A DNA stretch of 64,000 nucleotides, from contig OY294068.1 in NCBI GenBank assembly GCA_958510875.1, positions 82,455,978 to 82,519,977 of the forward strand, given 5' to 3'. The notes under the pieces were generated by a model, which had not been told where the DNA came from, made no database searches, and was given only the letters and a program-made list of their open reading frames with translations. This DNA comes from Endomychus coccineus (lineage: Eukaryota > Arthropoda > Insecta > Coleoptera > Endomychidae). Both the position numbers and the translations under genes were made by a program. This document shows positions 42,655-53,110 of this stretch, piece by piece (position 1 is the stretch's first letter; every line of letters begins with the position of its first letter).

Positions 42655-43652
42655 ATGAACTTAGCAGCGTGCGTTCGTGATTCAAATGTGGCTACATGGT
42701 CCACCAACAATTTTATTAAGTTAACAGTTAATGAAGTGTGTCTAAAATTTGGGATCGATATAAGAAACGATAAAAGAAACTATTTATTTTGGAATATTCA
42801 ACTAAACCAACGCGTTCTGATGAATGAAGATCTATTGGATTGGTTAGGTTATCGCGGCAAAAAATATCATGCTAAAAAGGGTGTTATAACAAGATTGTTG
42901 AGGAAAAACCCGCATATACACCATTTAGAAATTTGTGATAAGACTGATGCACGAAAGAAATATTATGTTCTAGATGCTATTGATTTCGAATCATTATTGA
43001 TGCAAATGCGAACTCCTAAAGTCATCGAGTTACGTGAACTGTTTTCGTTAATGAAATTTATTATGATGAAATATTGTGAGTACGAGAAATTCTATGAACA
43101 ACAAGAACGTCAAAGAGCTGAGGAACGTGAATGTCTTGCGAAAGAACGATCTCAACGCTTATCTCAACAAATTCAAATGAATGTTATCACCTTACGGAAT
43201 AACATTGCACCAAATATTGTTCCACCTCCTATAAATTTTGGAAAGAGACGAAATTTAGGTAATTACTTTGTTTTTTATAATAAAATTTATATAATATATA
43301 TTATTTAGGATTATATCGAACATCGAATGATATGAGACCAGAATGGTACCTAATGCGTCGACAGGAGGATGGTTGGCGTGATGCCGACAGAAAATTACAA
43401 AATCGGGGAATGCGATTAATACGTAAATGGTCTAACATATCTCATGCTATCGATATTGGTAACGAAGTGAAACAGAATTTCCGCCGCGATTTGAAATGGT
43501 ATGCAAGAGGAAATATTATTCATGCCGCAGAAGAAGAGGGGGGTGAACAATTGATTAGTGATATCAACATCGAGTCATTGATAGAATGTGTTATCAATCA
43601 CAAAAATAAAGCTTATGAACTAGCAAATGATAATGTCAATATATTATTATAA
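42655..43652 (+). CDS. MSV199-domain-like protein, spliced in two exons
   Basis: Exons 42655-43258 and 43309-43652 join in frame to give 315 residues. Exon 1 shows VNEVCLKFGIDIR and LNEDLLDWLGY-like text (M-NEDLLDWLGYRGKKYHAKK), the pattern of the MSV199 domain of insect poxviruses, iridoviruses and ascoviruses. A FESLLMQMRT..V.ELREL segment and a Glu/Arg-rich coiled coil (QQERQRAEERE) follow. Exon 2 has RPEWYLMRRQEDGW. Related proteins often bind DNA or are linked to Bro/T5orf172 genes; the function here is unknown. A TATAAAA word touches the ATG, so the true start could be further in. It is absent from element 1. Confidence 0.65.
43259..43308 (+). other. 50-nt spliceosomal intron in MSV199-like gene
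   Basis: It begins GTAATT and ends in ATATATTATTTAG, AT-rich throughout. Removing it fuses the two flanking ORFs exactly in frame (split Gly codon). The unspliced frame stops at the acceptor TAG. Confidence 0.6.
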
Positions 43653-43697
43653 TTATCATTCCTTTTGTTTTATTAAAACACTTATATCTTCATACAA

Positions 43698-44219
43698 TCA
43701 TTTATTTACATGGTAAATAGCCTTCTTTACATATTTAACAAACATTTTCAACATTAGTACTGATAAAGAAGATAAAATTGCATACAAAATTGCGAAAATT
43801 TTAGAAATTTCTTCGTCTAGTGAGGATGATGTACGTGTGGATGGTGTTGATATTGTCTTTTGTATGACATGTGGTAAACATGATGATTGTTGGAGCAGTT
43901 GCCATTCAGCCATATCTCCCTCACTCCGATCAAAGAATAAAAGTTTAAGTTTATAATGTATGGTGGTACGATTATCTTGGGGAATGTTGAATGCGAATAC
44001 CTCTAATTGATTATCGTTGATTTTTCTAAAATTCATCGGAATCCATTCGGTACGGTTACACCCCCCACCACCATCGGTTGCAACATCCTTCAGACAAATA
44101 TAAATGCGCTCAACGTGTTGGGGAACGTTCGCGTATAGAATACCATTCAGAATTGTGGTTAGAATCACGAAATTTGTTTTTAACATCCCCACTCCCATCA
44201 TTATCTTCACTTTTTGCAC
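43698..44219 (-). CDS. Antisense type I membrane protein candidate
   Basis: 173 residues, the only leftward gene of element 2. Near the N-terminus LKTNFVILTTILNGILYA looks like a signal peptide. An ectodomain follows, with Cys residues and two Asn-x-Thr sites (NRT twice). Near the C-terminus FAILYAILSSLSVLMLKMFV is a likely membrane span, ending in a short Lys-rich tail. It could be a surface glycoprotein. AATAAATGA at the end merges the polyadenylation signal with the stop. It overlaps another minus ORF (44110-44349) by 110 bases, so the alternative is one gene with a frame break near 44130-44150. Confidence 0.5.
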   Translation of the reverse strand: MQKVKIMMGVGMLKTNFVILTTILNGILYANVPQHVERIYICLKDVATDGGGGCNRTEWIPMNFRKINDNQLEVFAFNIPQDNRTTIHYKLKLLFFDRSEGDMAEWQLLQQSSCLPHVIQKTISTPSTRTSSSLDEEISKIFAILYAILSSLSVLMLKMFVKYVKKAIYHVNK

Positions 44220-44349
44220 TTGTAAATGTATTCAACAGTCTTATAACTTTTATTTTATCTTCGTAAAAATTCAAGTCTCTTCTTAGTTCATGAACTTTCT
44301 CCACAAATTTTCTAAGTATACGTGTGTATTCTTCAAAAGATATATGCAT
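44110..44349 (-). CDS. Small helical ORF overlapping the membrane protein
   Basis: 79 residues beginning MHISFEEYTRILRKFVEKVH, charged and helix-like in the first 45 residues, then an Asp/Ser-rich linker. It may be a separate short gene, or the N-terminal part of the protein at 43698-44219 after a single frame shift. No family is recognised. Confidence 0.35.
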   Translation of the reverse strand: MHISFEEYTRILRKFVEKVHELRRDLNFYEDKIKVIRLLNTFTSAKSEDNDGSGDVKNKFRDSNHNSEWYSIRERSPTR

Positions 44350-44414
44350 AATGACACATTTACAAACTTACTGGATATCTTTATCATAACCTCCAACTAT
44401 TCACATTTACACAT

Positions 44415-46008
44415 AGAGTATCATTATTATTACTCGCATTTCATTCCTTATCTGACCATCATAGTTCGTGAACGATGATGACGTCATCATCGTTCGTAAA
44501 CTATGGTCGCCGGGTTGAATCAGTTACTGTCATTGGCTTGAAGCAGTGACGTCATCATCGTTCGTGAACTATGGTCGCCGGATTGAATCAGTTACTGTCA
44601 TCGGTTTGAAGCAGTGACGTCATCATCGTTCGTAAACTATGGTCGTCGGATTGAAACAATCACAAAGCAGTCTTTGTCACGTGGTGGTGACACCTACACG
44701 AAGCAGCCTGTACCTTCGGTCCGCCATGACATCTGTCACGTGACACCTACACGAAGCAGCCTGTACCTTTAGCTCACCATGACAGCTGTCACGTGTTGGT
44801 GACACCTACACGAAGCAACCTGTACCTTTGGTTCACCATGACAGCTGTCATATGGTGGCGACATCTCCATGAAGCAGCCTGTACCCAAGGGTCGCCATGA
44901 CAGCTGTCACGTGGTGGCGACATCTCCACGAAGCATTCTGTACCTTTAGCTCACCATGACAGCTGTCACGTGTTGGTGACACCTACACGAAGCAACCTGT
45001 ACCTTTGGTTCACCATGACAGCTGTCATATGGTGGCGACATCTCCATGAAGCAGCCTGTACCCAAGGGTCGCCATGACAGCTGTCACGTGGTGGCGACAT
45101 CTCCACGAAGCATTCTGTACCTTCGATGACAGCTGTCACGTGGTGGTGACATCTCCATGAAGCAGCCTGTACCTTTGGACCAAAGGTACAGATTGCTTCC
45201 TAGAGGTGGCGGAGCCCCCTCCACGAAGCAGTCTGTACCTTGGGTTCGCCATGACAGCTGTACCTTATGGTCGCCATGACAGCTGGACCTTATGGTAGCC
45301 ATGACAGCTGTACCTCATGCTCGCCATGACAGCTGTACCTCATGCTCGCCATGACAGCTGGACCTTATGGTCGCCATGACAGCTGGACCTTATGGTCACC
45401 ATGACAGCTGGTCCTTATGGTCGCCATGACAGCTGGTCCTTATGATCGCCATGACAGCTGGTCCTTATGGTCGCCATGACAGCTGGTCCTTATGGTCACC
45501 ATGACAGCTGGTCCTTATGGTCGCCATGACAGCTGGTCCTTATGATCGCCATGACAGCTGGTCCTTATGGTCGCCATGACAGCTGGTCCTTATGGTCGCC
45601 ATGACAGCTGGTCCTTATGCCCACCATGACAGCTGGACCTTATGGTCGCCATGACAGCTGGTCCTTATGGTCGCCATGACAGCTGGTCCTTATGGTCGCC
45701 ATGACAGCTGGTCCTTATGGTCGCAATGACAGCTGGTCCTTATGCCCACCATGACAGCTGGACCTTATGGTCGCCATGACAGTTGGACCTTAGGGCCGCC
45801 ATGCTGCCATGTGTTAGTCACGTGACTCTGTACATGTGACACACTTTTTGAACACACCCTGTATACTCTTTACAAATAAAATAAAATCCTTATCACCTAC
45901 ATCCTTTCAAACTGATAAGGACGAGCTCATGCACCGGATGCACATCGACAGCTAGACCGGAAGTGGAGACCGGATATCCTGTTCCCGAAGTAGCCCAGTA
46001 CATCTACT
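44415..46008. repeat. Right terminal inverted repeat of element 2
   Basis: Reverse complement of 33316-34845. From the inside out: three copies of the gacgtcatcatcg palindromic unit (44460-44650), about 77-bp units (44660-45200), 25-bp units (45240-45800), then the unique end. The last 160 bp also match element 1 at 8955-9115. Confidence 0.95.
44460..44505. repeat. 46-bp palindrome with CRE core, right TIR
   Basis: gaacgatgatgac and its mirror around TGACGTCA, extended by catagttcgtg and cgtaaactatg. It matches 34751-34796. Confidence 0.85.
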
Positions 46009-46014
46009 CCTGAC
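46009..46014. other. Right target-site duplication of Polinton element 2
   Basis: cctgac, identical to 33310-33315. Confidence 0.95.
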
Positions 46015-48955
46015 CAAAAAAACCAAATCTGACGGGTCAAGGGATAAGGATTCTTCAGATAAACCTCCAGCACTGTAGGGCGGCCTCAGTAGTACTTGCA
46101 GTTGCTATGGGGAACTCTGAAGTGGCCCTTGTAAAGGAACCATGGGTTAGACACGGGGAAATAAAAGGTCTACGGAGGCGAGCCAAGAGCTGATATACAG
46201 CAGATCGGCTGAAACCCACCGGTCCCGTATATTAATTGATAAACGGATTAAAATTCTACCGCTGACAGCATTCTACTCAGCGGTAAAGATTAGGATCGGG
46301 GAGATATGTGGTACGAGGGAAATAGTACTCGGATCAGCCTACTTCCCATCCGAAGATCCTGATCTACCACCCACGAAGAGTGTGGAGGAACTGGTGATTC
46401 ACTGCAGGAGAAAAGGACTGCAGCTGATCATTGGTTGCGACGCGAATGCGCATCACACTCTTATGGGGGAGCAATAACAACAATGAAAGAGGCGAATCGC
46501 TACTACAATTCATGTTGGCAAATAATCTGGACACACTGAATGTAGGAAACAAACCAACTTTTGTTACAAAAAACAGCAACGAGGTACTCGATGTAACAAT
46601 AGTCTCTACCTACTTGAGTAATTTTGTTACAGAATGGCATGTGTCCGATGAGGAGCTGCTCAGACCACAGACACATAAAATTCAAGATAAAAAGCAGCGA
46701 AATCTATACTGAAACTTATCGGAACCCAAAGAGAACAGACTGGGAAGCCTACAAAGCAGGCCTAGACCGTAACCTCCAGGGGACCCAAAGAAAGATAAGA
46801 ACAAACATGGACCTCGAGATGGTCGTGAAACAGCTCAACGAAACGATCATCTCTGAGCTCAACAAAAATTGTTCTCTCTCCACAAGGAAATCTACCAGGA
46901 AAGTGCCCTGGCGGAACAGCGCACTTGCGAAAATGAGAGGACAACCCAGAAAAGAATTCAACAGGGCCAACAAAAACTGGAAGGTGGGATGACTACAAGA
47001 ACACCTTGACCATTTATAAAAGTGCACTGGAAAAAGCTAAGAGAGATTCATGGAGGAAGTACTGTGAGGAGATCGAAAGCACTCAAGAGAGTGCTAGACT
47101 CCACAGAATGCTCTCTAAGGACACACAACAACCAATGAACACTCTTAAAGAAGAACAAGAGCAGTACACAAGCACAGGAGAGGAAACAATAAAGGAACTC
47201 TTTAGAGTACACTTTCCTGGATCCCAAATAGTTCAGAAACCTGGTGCCCAGAGAATAAAGAATGGCCTTGACACCTTGATACAAGGATCTAAGGAAAGTT
47301 GGAAAATGGCTAAAAAGGTGGTAACCTATGACAATGTTCAATGGGCTATAAAGTCATTTAAACCATATAAATCACCGGGCTGAGACGGGATTTAGCCAGC
47401 ACTGCTGCATAAGGGGCCAGAACTACTGCAGATCAGGCTCTGCAATGTACTCAGAGCCAGCTTGGCTCTAAGGTATATTCCGGAATCATGAAGAAATATT
47501 AGGGTTACTTTTATTTCGAAACCTGGAAAAACTGGACAGGAGACGGCGAAGTTCCTAAGACCGATTAGTCTTATGTCATTCGAACTCAAGACTCTAGAAA
47601 ATCTAGTAGATAGACACATAAGGGACGGTGTACTGGTAGACAGACCAGTGCACTGCGACCAATATGCCTACAAGACTGGCTGTTCAACAGAAACAGCACT
47701 TCTTCAACTTGTGGAAAGGGTGGAAATAACGCTGGAAAATAAATAAATCCTTCTAGCAGCTTTCCTAGACATAGGAGGAGCTTTTGACAACCCCTCAATT
47801 GATTCAGTCACCAGGTCCCTCAAACATAGAGGAATCGACGAACCATGTGTGGCCTGGATAGACTCAATGCTGAGGAACAGGATGATGCATGCAACCATAA
47901 TGGAGGAGACCGTAGTGACCCGAGTGGCCAGAGGATGCCCGCAGGGGGAAGTACTTTCTCTACTCCTGTAGAACCTGGTCGTGGACGGACTACTGAGAAC
48001 CCTCCAGGACAAAGGATACAGAACCCTTGGATATGCCGACGACATAGTGACCCTGGTACAAGGAAAATACAACTCCACGGTCAGAGATCAAATGCAAAAG
48101 AGTCTAAACCTGGTAACAATATGAACGGATTCAGAGGGACTGAATATCAGTCCCCACAAAGACCCATAGTAGCAATCATTCGTAAACGTAAATTAGAAGA
48201 CTTGGGACCTCTGAAGATTCGGAGAAACTGTACAGATAAAAGGGGAAGTCAAATATCTCGGGGTGATACTAGACTCGAAACTGACTAGGAACCAACATCT
48301 GGGAAAAGTAATTTGAAAAGCGGAGACCTCATTATATGTGGCCAGACGCTCCTTCGGGAAAAAATGGGGCCTACGACCGAACATGCTCTACTGGTTGTAG
48401 ATGGTGGTTAAACACGCAATAACATACGCCTCTTTGGTATGGTGGCCTAAAACACAAGAGGGACCATGACAAGACTGACCAAGGTTCAGAGACTTGCATA
48501 TCTTGGAATCATAGGGGCCATGAAATCTACGCCGACTGTAGCAATGGAGACACTACTGGGATAACCTCCCCTCCAATTGGTAATCCAAGGAGAGGCGAGG
48601 CTTGGTGCTTTCAGAATACAAAATACACTGGAGAATGTTCACATTGGGTCAGGACACATGACGTAAAAATCGGGACCAAGGACGTGTTTGGCATGAGGAC
48701 AGATCACATTCCTAAGCGATACTCTTTTAACAACACATTCAGGTATCAACACCAGAAAGGACTGAATGGGAACATACAAACCTGGGCGACATTCTACAGG
48801 GAAAGATCTGGTATACAGACGGGTCTAAGACTGACAAAGGTGCAGGTGCAGGAGTATACTCAAGAAACCCAAAGACTGGCTTGAGCTATTCATTGGGTAA
48901 ACACATCGACGATGACGACCGCGATGTAAATGAACGCTCTGAGTGGACGAATGAA
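46015..48955 (+). pseudogene. LOA/I-like retrotransposon ORF2 (right half)
   Basis: ORF2 starts just after the target duplication with IRILQINLQHCRAAS and EVALVKEPWV, an apurinic-type endonuclease N-terminus. Later parts, in several frames, are CDANAHHTL near 46440, NVGNKPTFV, the reverse transcriptase with RPISLMSFELKTLE near 47560, AFLDIGGAFDN near 47760, a YADDIV motif near 48035, and an RNase H with YTDGSKTDKGAGAGVYS near 48820. Retaining RNase H points to the LOA/I-type group. Multiple stops and shifts make it inactive. With 32690-33315 it forms one element split by the Polinton. Confidence 0.75.
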
Positions 48956-48959
48956 CTTC

Positions 48960-49360
48960 AGGATGTCTTACTAAACTGATTTCCTTGTTTCGCGATAGCC
49001 CGTCTCGGGTTTTTGAATCTCCACCGCCCTCCGACTGTGGAGGATGTCGAGCAGTTCTGGATGGGAGTGTACGAGTCACCGCGTCCAATACACCTACACA
49101 CTCCAGCCCTATGACACGAAACGTTTTGCGATGAACATCAACTTCCGCAAGTAGAAGTGTGCGAGGGAGTTAGCGAGGATGAGGACAAGCTACTAAAACC
49201 GTTGCTGCTCTCGCCCTAACGGCATAAACATATGGTGGTTGGAGAAATTTCCTTCCACTCACTGCCGTCTGGCCAGTCTTTGACTTGGCCTAAAGTGGGG
49301 CAAATTCCAAACTGAGCTGTCGAAGGGTACACAGTCCTGCTTCCAAAGAAGGGAGACTAT
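48960..49360 (+). pseudogene. Non-LTR retrotransposon scrap (R2/R4-like)
   Basis: Translated pieces include PPTVEDVEQFWMGVYESP, a LPQVEVCEGVSEDED stretch and a GYTVLLPKKGD end. This is the region ahead of the reverse transcriptase in R2/R4-type elements (FW..(I/V)YE.P, then TVLLPK). It is fused abruptly to the LOA-like RNase H and ends within 400 bases. The family call is tentative. Confidence 0.4.
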
Positions 49361-52211
49361 GTCATGGAAACTTTCAAGTTTCAATGGGATGTGCATTTTA
49401 TATTTATTTTCACAACTCAAATTAGTTACAACTAGCTTCATAGAACGCTCATCAAAATCTGAATGTACGTAATTCGTTTTCTCATTAATCATTATTGAGT
49501 CTCTTATCAAAGGTCATCGATTTGCATGTTATCTAACTTTAATTTGGAAATTTGGAGCCTGAAAGACAGATATGATCAAAATGAAAAATATGATTCGATT
49601 CTTGAAATAATCGAGTAATTTTTTGCAGCGAGTTTTAGGAAGAATTTGATAACAACCCTAGTTATGAAATAAGCGAATCGCACATGCATTGGAATCTCCT
49701 GAAATGTCCTGGAGACGTTCGCGGTTACGGAATGTTCGTAATCACACATGATCAAGGAGTTGAGAATTTTATGTGATTCAAATGGTTACAATTGAAAACA
49801 TCGTTCCGCTAGCGCTAGGGTATCAGGCAATGCATGTTTTGGACCCAATCTTAACATGTGTTAAACCTCATACGGATTATTTATATGTGAGGTTTTTAAA
49901 CATTGTTCACTGATTTTTTGTTTTTCGTCAGTTTCGAATTTCATTAAACTATTTGCCTGAATGGCTTTGATTTGTTTAATTTTTTTTTAATTGTGATTGT
50001 TTTTGTAAAAATTGGGTGATAAGTTACTCTCAAATTTCTGATAACAAGATTGTTTAACGCGTTTAATTTTGTTTTAAACCTCTGCTACATTTGCTCATTG
50101 CAAAATTGAAACAATATTTATGAAAAGAATTCAACAATTTTGAATACGCATGTTTGTTCTACACCTTGCTATACATATTTTCCTTTGATTTAGAAATTTG
50201 AATAAACTTGACTCCTACATCTTTGCTACTACATGAATTAGTTTTTGAACGTCTTCTGGTGATGGTCGTGAGTCCGAAACGTACGTAAAGACGACATACA
50301 GAATACCAATAGGTATTTCCATAGTCGGTGTTCTTCAGAAATCTCGTCTGGTATTCCACCACGAGAGATTTCAGTTAAGCGTATCTAGATGAGTTCGAGC
50401 CCCTCCATTGTCTAGCTCGAGACCTACCGAACTCCTTCCTACCAGACTTCATTTTTCTGCAGATCGGCGAAGTTGTGGAACTCTCTGAGAGGTGAGATCT
50501 TTCTTTATGCCTATCACCTCCAAACCTTCAAGAAAAATTCGAATGCCTATCTCCCAAAATTCCACAGCTGGCTCGCATAATGTTCTTCGAACATTATAAG
50601 TTTTCCTGTAGTATACTCAAAGTATAGAAGAAAAAAAAAAGACGTACGAGTTCTACGCCAAACCATGAAAACCGATATGGACTGAGTAAAATTAATTTCA
50701 AGATATCTTAAAATATAGTGCTAATTAAGTGCCCTATTGAACAATTTGGTGCTGTAGCTTGCTGGACTAATATAAAGCTGGCAAGGCATTAAAAAGATAT
50801 ATCCGACGAGTACCAAAACAGAAAGGTTGATGCAAAATAATTTAGTGCTTATTTAGTGCTATAACCATAATGTAATAACTACTACTAATAAATCTACTAG
50901 GATTATGAATCAATCAAAATAAGCTCCTAGGATGAGTTGAATCGATCGAATTATCAACTGGGTTGTAATTTTCATTAATTTATTTAAACGTACCAATTTA
51001 GACGTTTAATGGTATAACTACCAGGATAATTATTTTTGAGCACTTATATTGACTTAACAGCTCGAGGGTTATTGTATCTGTTTTCAGGGTAGTGCCACGA
51101 TGGGTGACCCTATAGTATCACTAAGATGGTGTAGGTCCTTCGTCTCGATGTAATGATCAGATGAAGAGGTAGGGTAGTTCTTATGCCGCCACCAGCTCCT
51201 GCTTAAGTGAACCCCCTTTTTATAGGAGAGGAAAGATGAGAGTATAGCCCAGGAATCAAAGATATACCCAAGGACCATATATTAGAGTGACAAAAGTTAA
51301 GTTGTAGGTTGTAGTGGACAAATTGGCCGTATACTTCAATTATGACAGAATTATTATGATCAAGGTTCTCTAAATGATTATGATGATTTATACCATTCTC
51401 TTCTTTCATATTATCACGGTGAGGTAGTATTGTAAATAATAACAGAATACAATTCAAGGTGTATATTGAGATATTGAGTAATAACAACAAAGAAAATTAA
51501 AACGTATGGAATTAAAATAAAAAGGCATATCACAACAATACACAATTTTCTGTATATCGCTATTTGTTAAATTACGGTTAACTTTTGTGAATTTAGGTAT
51601 GAATATCGAATGGTATAGGTATAGTTATTACCCTGTTGGTTGAATATCCAACAGGTTAACGGACTTAGAAGAGTTGACCTGTTAGAGGGTAGTTGTCAAC
51701 AACAACGGAAAGGCCTGAAATGGATAAAAATAAATAAGATCCGGCCCGAGGAGCTGACTTGTCTGTCGATTTCTAATTAGGGTCTGACTCAAATCGATTT
51801 GATCACAGGTCAGTTCCCGTCTTCCAAAATCCGCTCTTTAGTTATTTGAATGAAACAGTGGTATTTATGACTTCACCAAAAGAAATAATGACAAAATTAT
51901 AATATTGAACAACAAATAATCGTCCCTCTTATAAGGGTGATCTCTGCAATGCAAAACGACCAATGAATTAGATTACATCTGAATATCTCTTCACGTTCCA
52001 CCTCTGCGCTTTTACGGGGGAGAAATCAAGTAAACCGTAATAGTTCTGATATCTAATAACTCCTTTTCTTATTTTTAAATTAAATGATCACAATTACACT
52101 ATTACAGAAGCCCTAGACAGAGAGTTCTAGATTGATCAAACAAGCAGTTTCCTCGAGTTTTCGGTTACTACTCTGTGACGCCTATTACAACAACCTAGTT
52201 AGAAAAAATGT
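49361..52211. other. Intergenic DNA with a Penelope 3' tail
   Basis: No gene is supported. At 50257-50295 the tgatggtcgtgagtccgaaa and cgtacgtaaagacg words repeat the Penelope-like tail at 9820-9855, so a 3' scrap of that family lies here (about 50160-50370). The rest is AT-rich with scattered stops. Confidence 0.5.
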
Positions 52212-53110
52212 GAGTCAGTTTTTTGTAGACAAACTGCAACAGGAGATAGAACAAGTGTTTTTAAGGAAAAAAGTTCCTATAAACATATGTCGTAGAAGGC
52301 TTCGTTTTCGAGATACGGGAGTTGAAATTGAAAAAAAAAATTTAGTTTTTTGCGAATATCTCCGGAACCGTTCATCGTACAAAAAACAGCTTTTGTAAGC
52401 ATTTTCTACTCATAGTAAGCTATGTTCTGTGCGATAAAAAAAAATTTTTTACTCTTAATTGGTGAAGTTTTTGAAGGGGTAGTGGGTGTTTTTCTCCCCA
52501 ACTTCTACGCCACTGGAAAAAGTACGGTTTTGAGACAACTATTTGAACCGCCAATGTTTTCTACACAAAAAGGGTCATAAGCTCTAAAGTTGACCGTTTT
52601 CGAGAAAAATCAACTTTTATGTTGAAAAACATGGTCAATTCTTCTAATTAAACAAAATTTATTCAAACGTTAGAACAAGTAACAAAACCAAAGAATTGAC
52701 CATGTTCTTCAACATGAAAGTTGATTTTTCTCGAAAACGGTCAACTTTAGAGCTTATGACCAAGAGTACCTTTTTTGTGTAGAAAACATTGGCGGTTCAA
52801 ATGGTTGTCTCAAAATCGTACTTTTTCCAGAGGCGTAGAAGTTGGGGAGAAAAACACCCATTACTCCTTCAAAATCTTCACGAATTATGACTAAAAAAAA
52901 ATGTTTACCGCACAGAACATAGCTTACTATGAGTAGAAGATGCTCTCTGTACAATAAACGGTTCCGGAGATATTCGCAAAAAACGAAATTTTTTTTTCAC
53001 CCTCTGTATCTCGAAAACGACGCCTTCTACGACATATGTTTATAGGAACTTTTCTCCTTAAAAACATCTGTACTATCTCCTGTTGAAGTTTGTCTACAAA
53101 AAACTGACTC
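52212..53110. mobile_element. Second fold-back element (long hairpin)
   Basis: Arms of about 430 and 420 bp (52212-52643 and 52691-53110) are inverted copies around a 47-bp spacer. Outer ends are gagtcagttttttgtagac and its complement. Shared words include cctataaacatatgtcgtag and agttgatttttctcgaaaac. No transposase is present. Flanking duplications are not clear. The short ORFs inside mirror each other. Confidence 0.8.

Larger units (their letters stand above)
33316..46008. mobile_element. Polinton/Maverick element 2, complete, no PolB
   Basis: A 12,693-bp element starting AGTAGATGTAC and ending GTACATCTACT (AG...CT termini), flanked by cctgac duplications. Terminal inverted repeats are about 1.5-1.6 kb. 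It encodes integrase, packaging ATPase, adenain-like protease, minor and major capsid proteins and accessory genes, mostly intact. All space between the repeats is accounted for and none encodes a protein-primed PolB, normally the largest Polinton gene. High identity of the two repeats and intact ORFs suggest recent insertion. Confidence 0.95.

Noticed and set aside
42492..42680. 62-residue ORF before the MSV199-like gene
   Set aside because: No similarity to anything in element 1; it overlaps the start of a better-supported gene.
52132..52398. 88-residue ORF in the second hairpin, with a mirror at 52927-53178
   Set aside because: Both come from the inverted arms and share no known motif.
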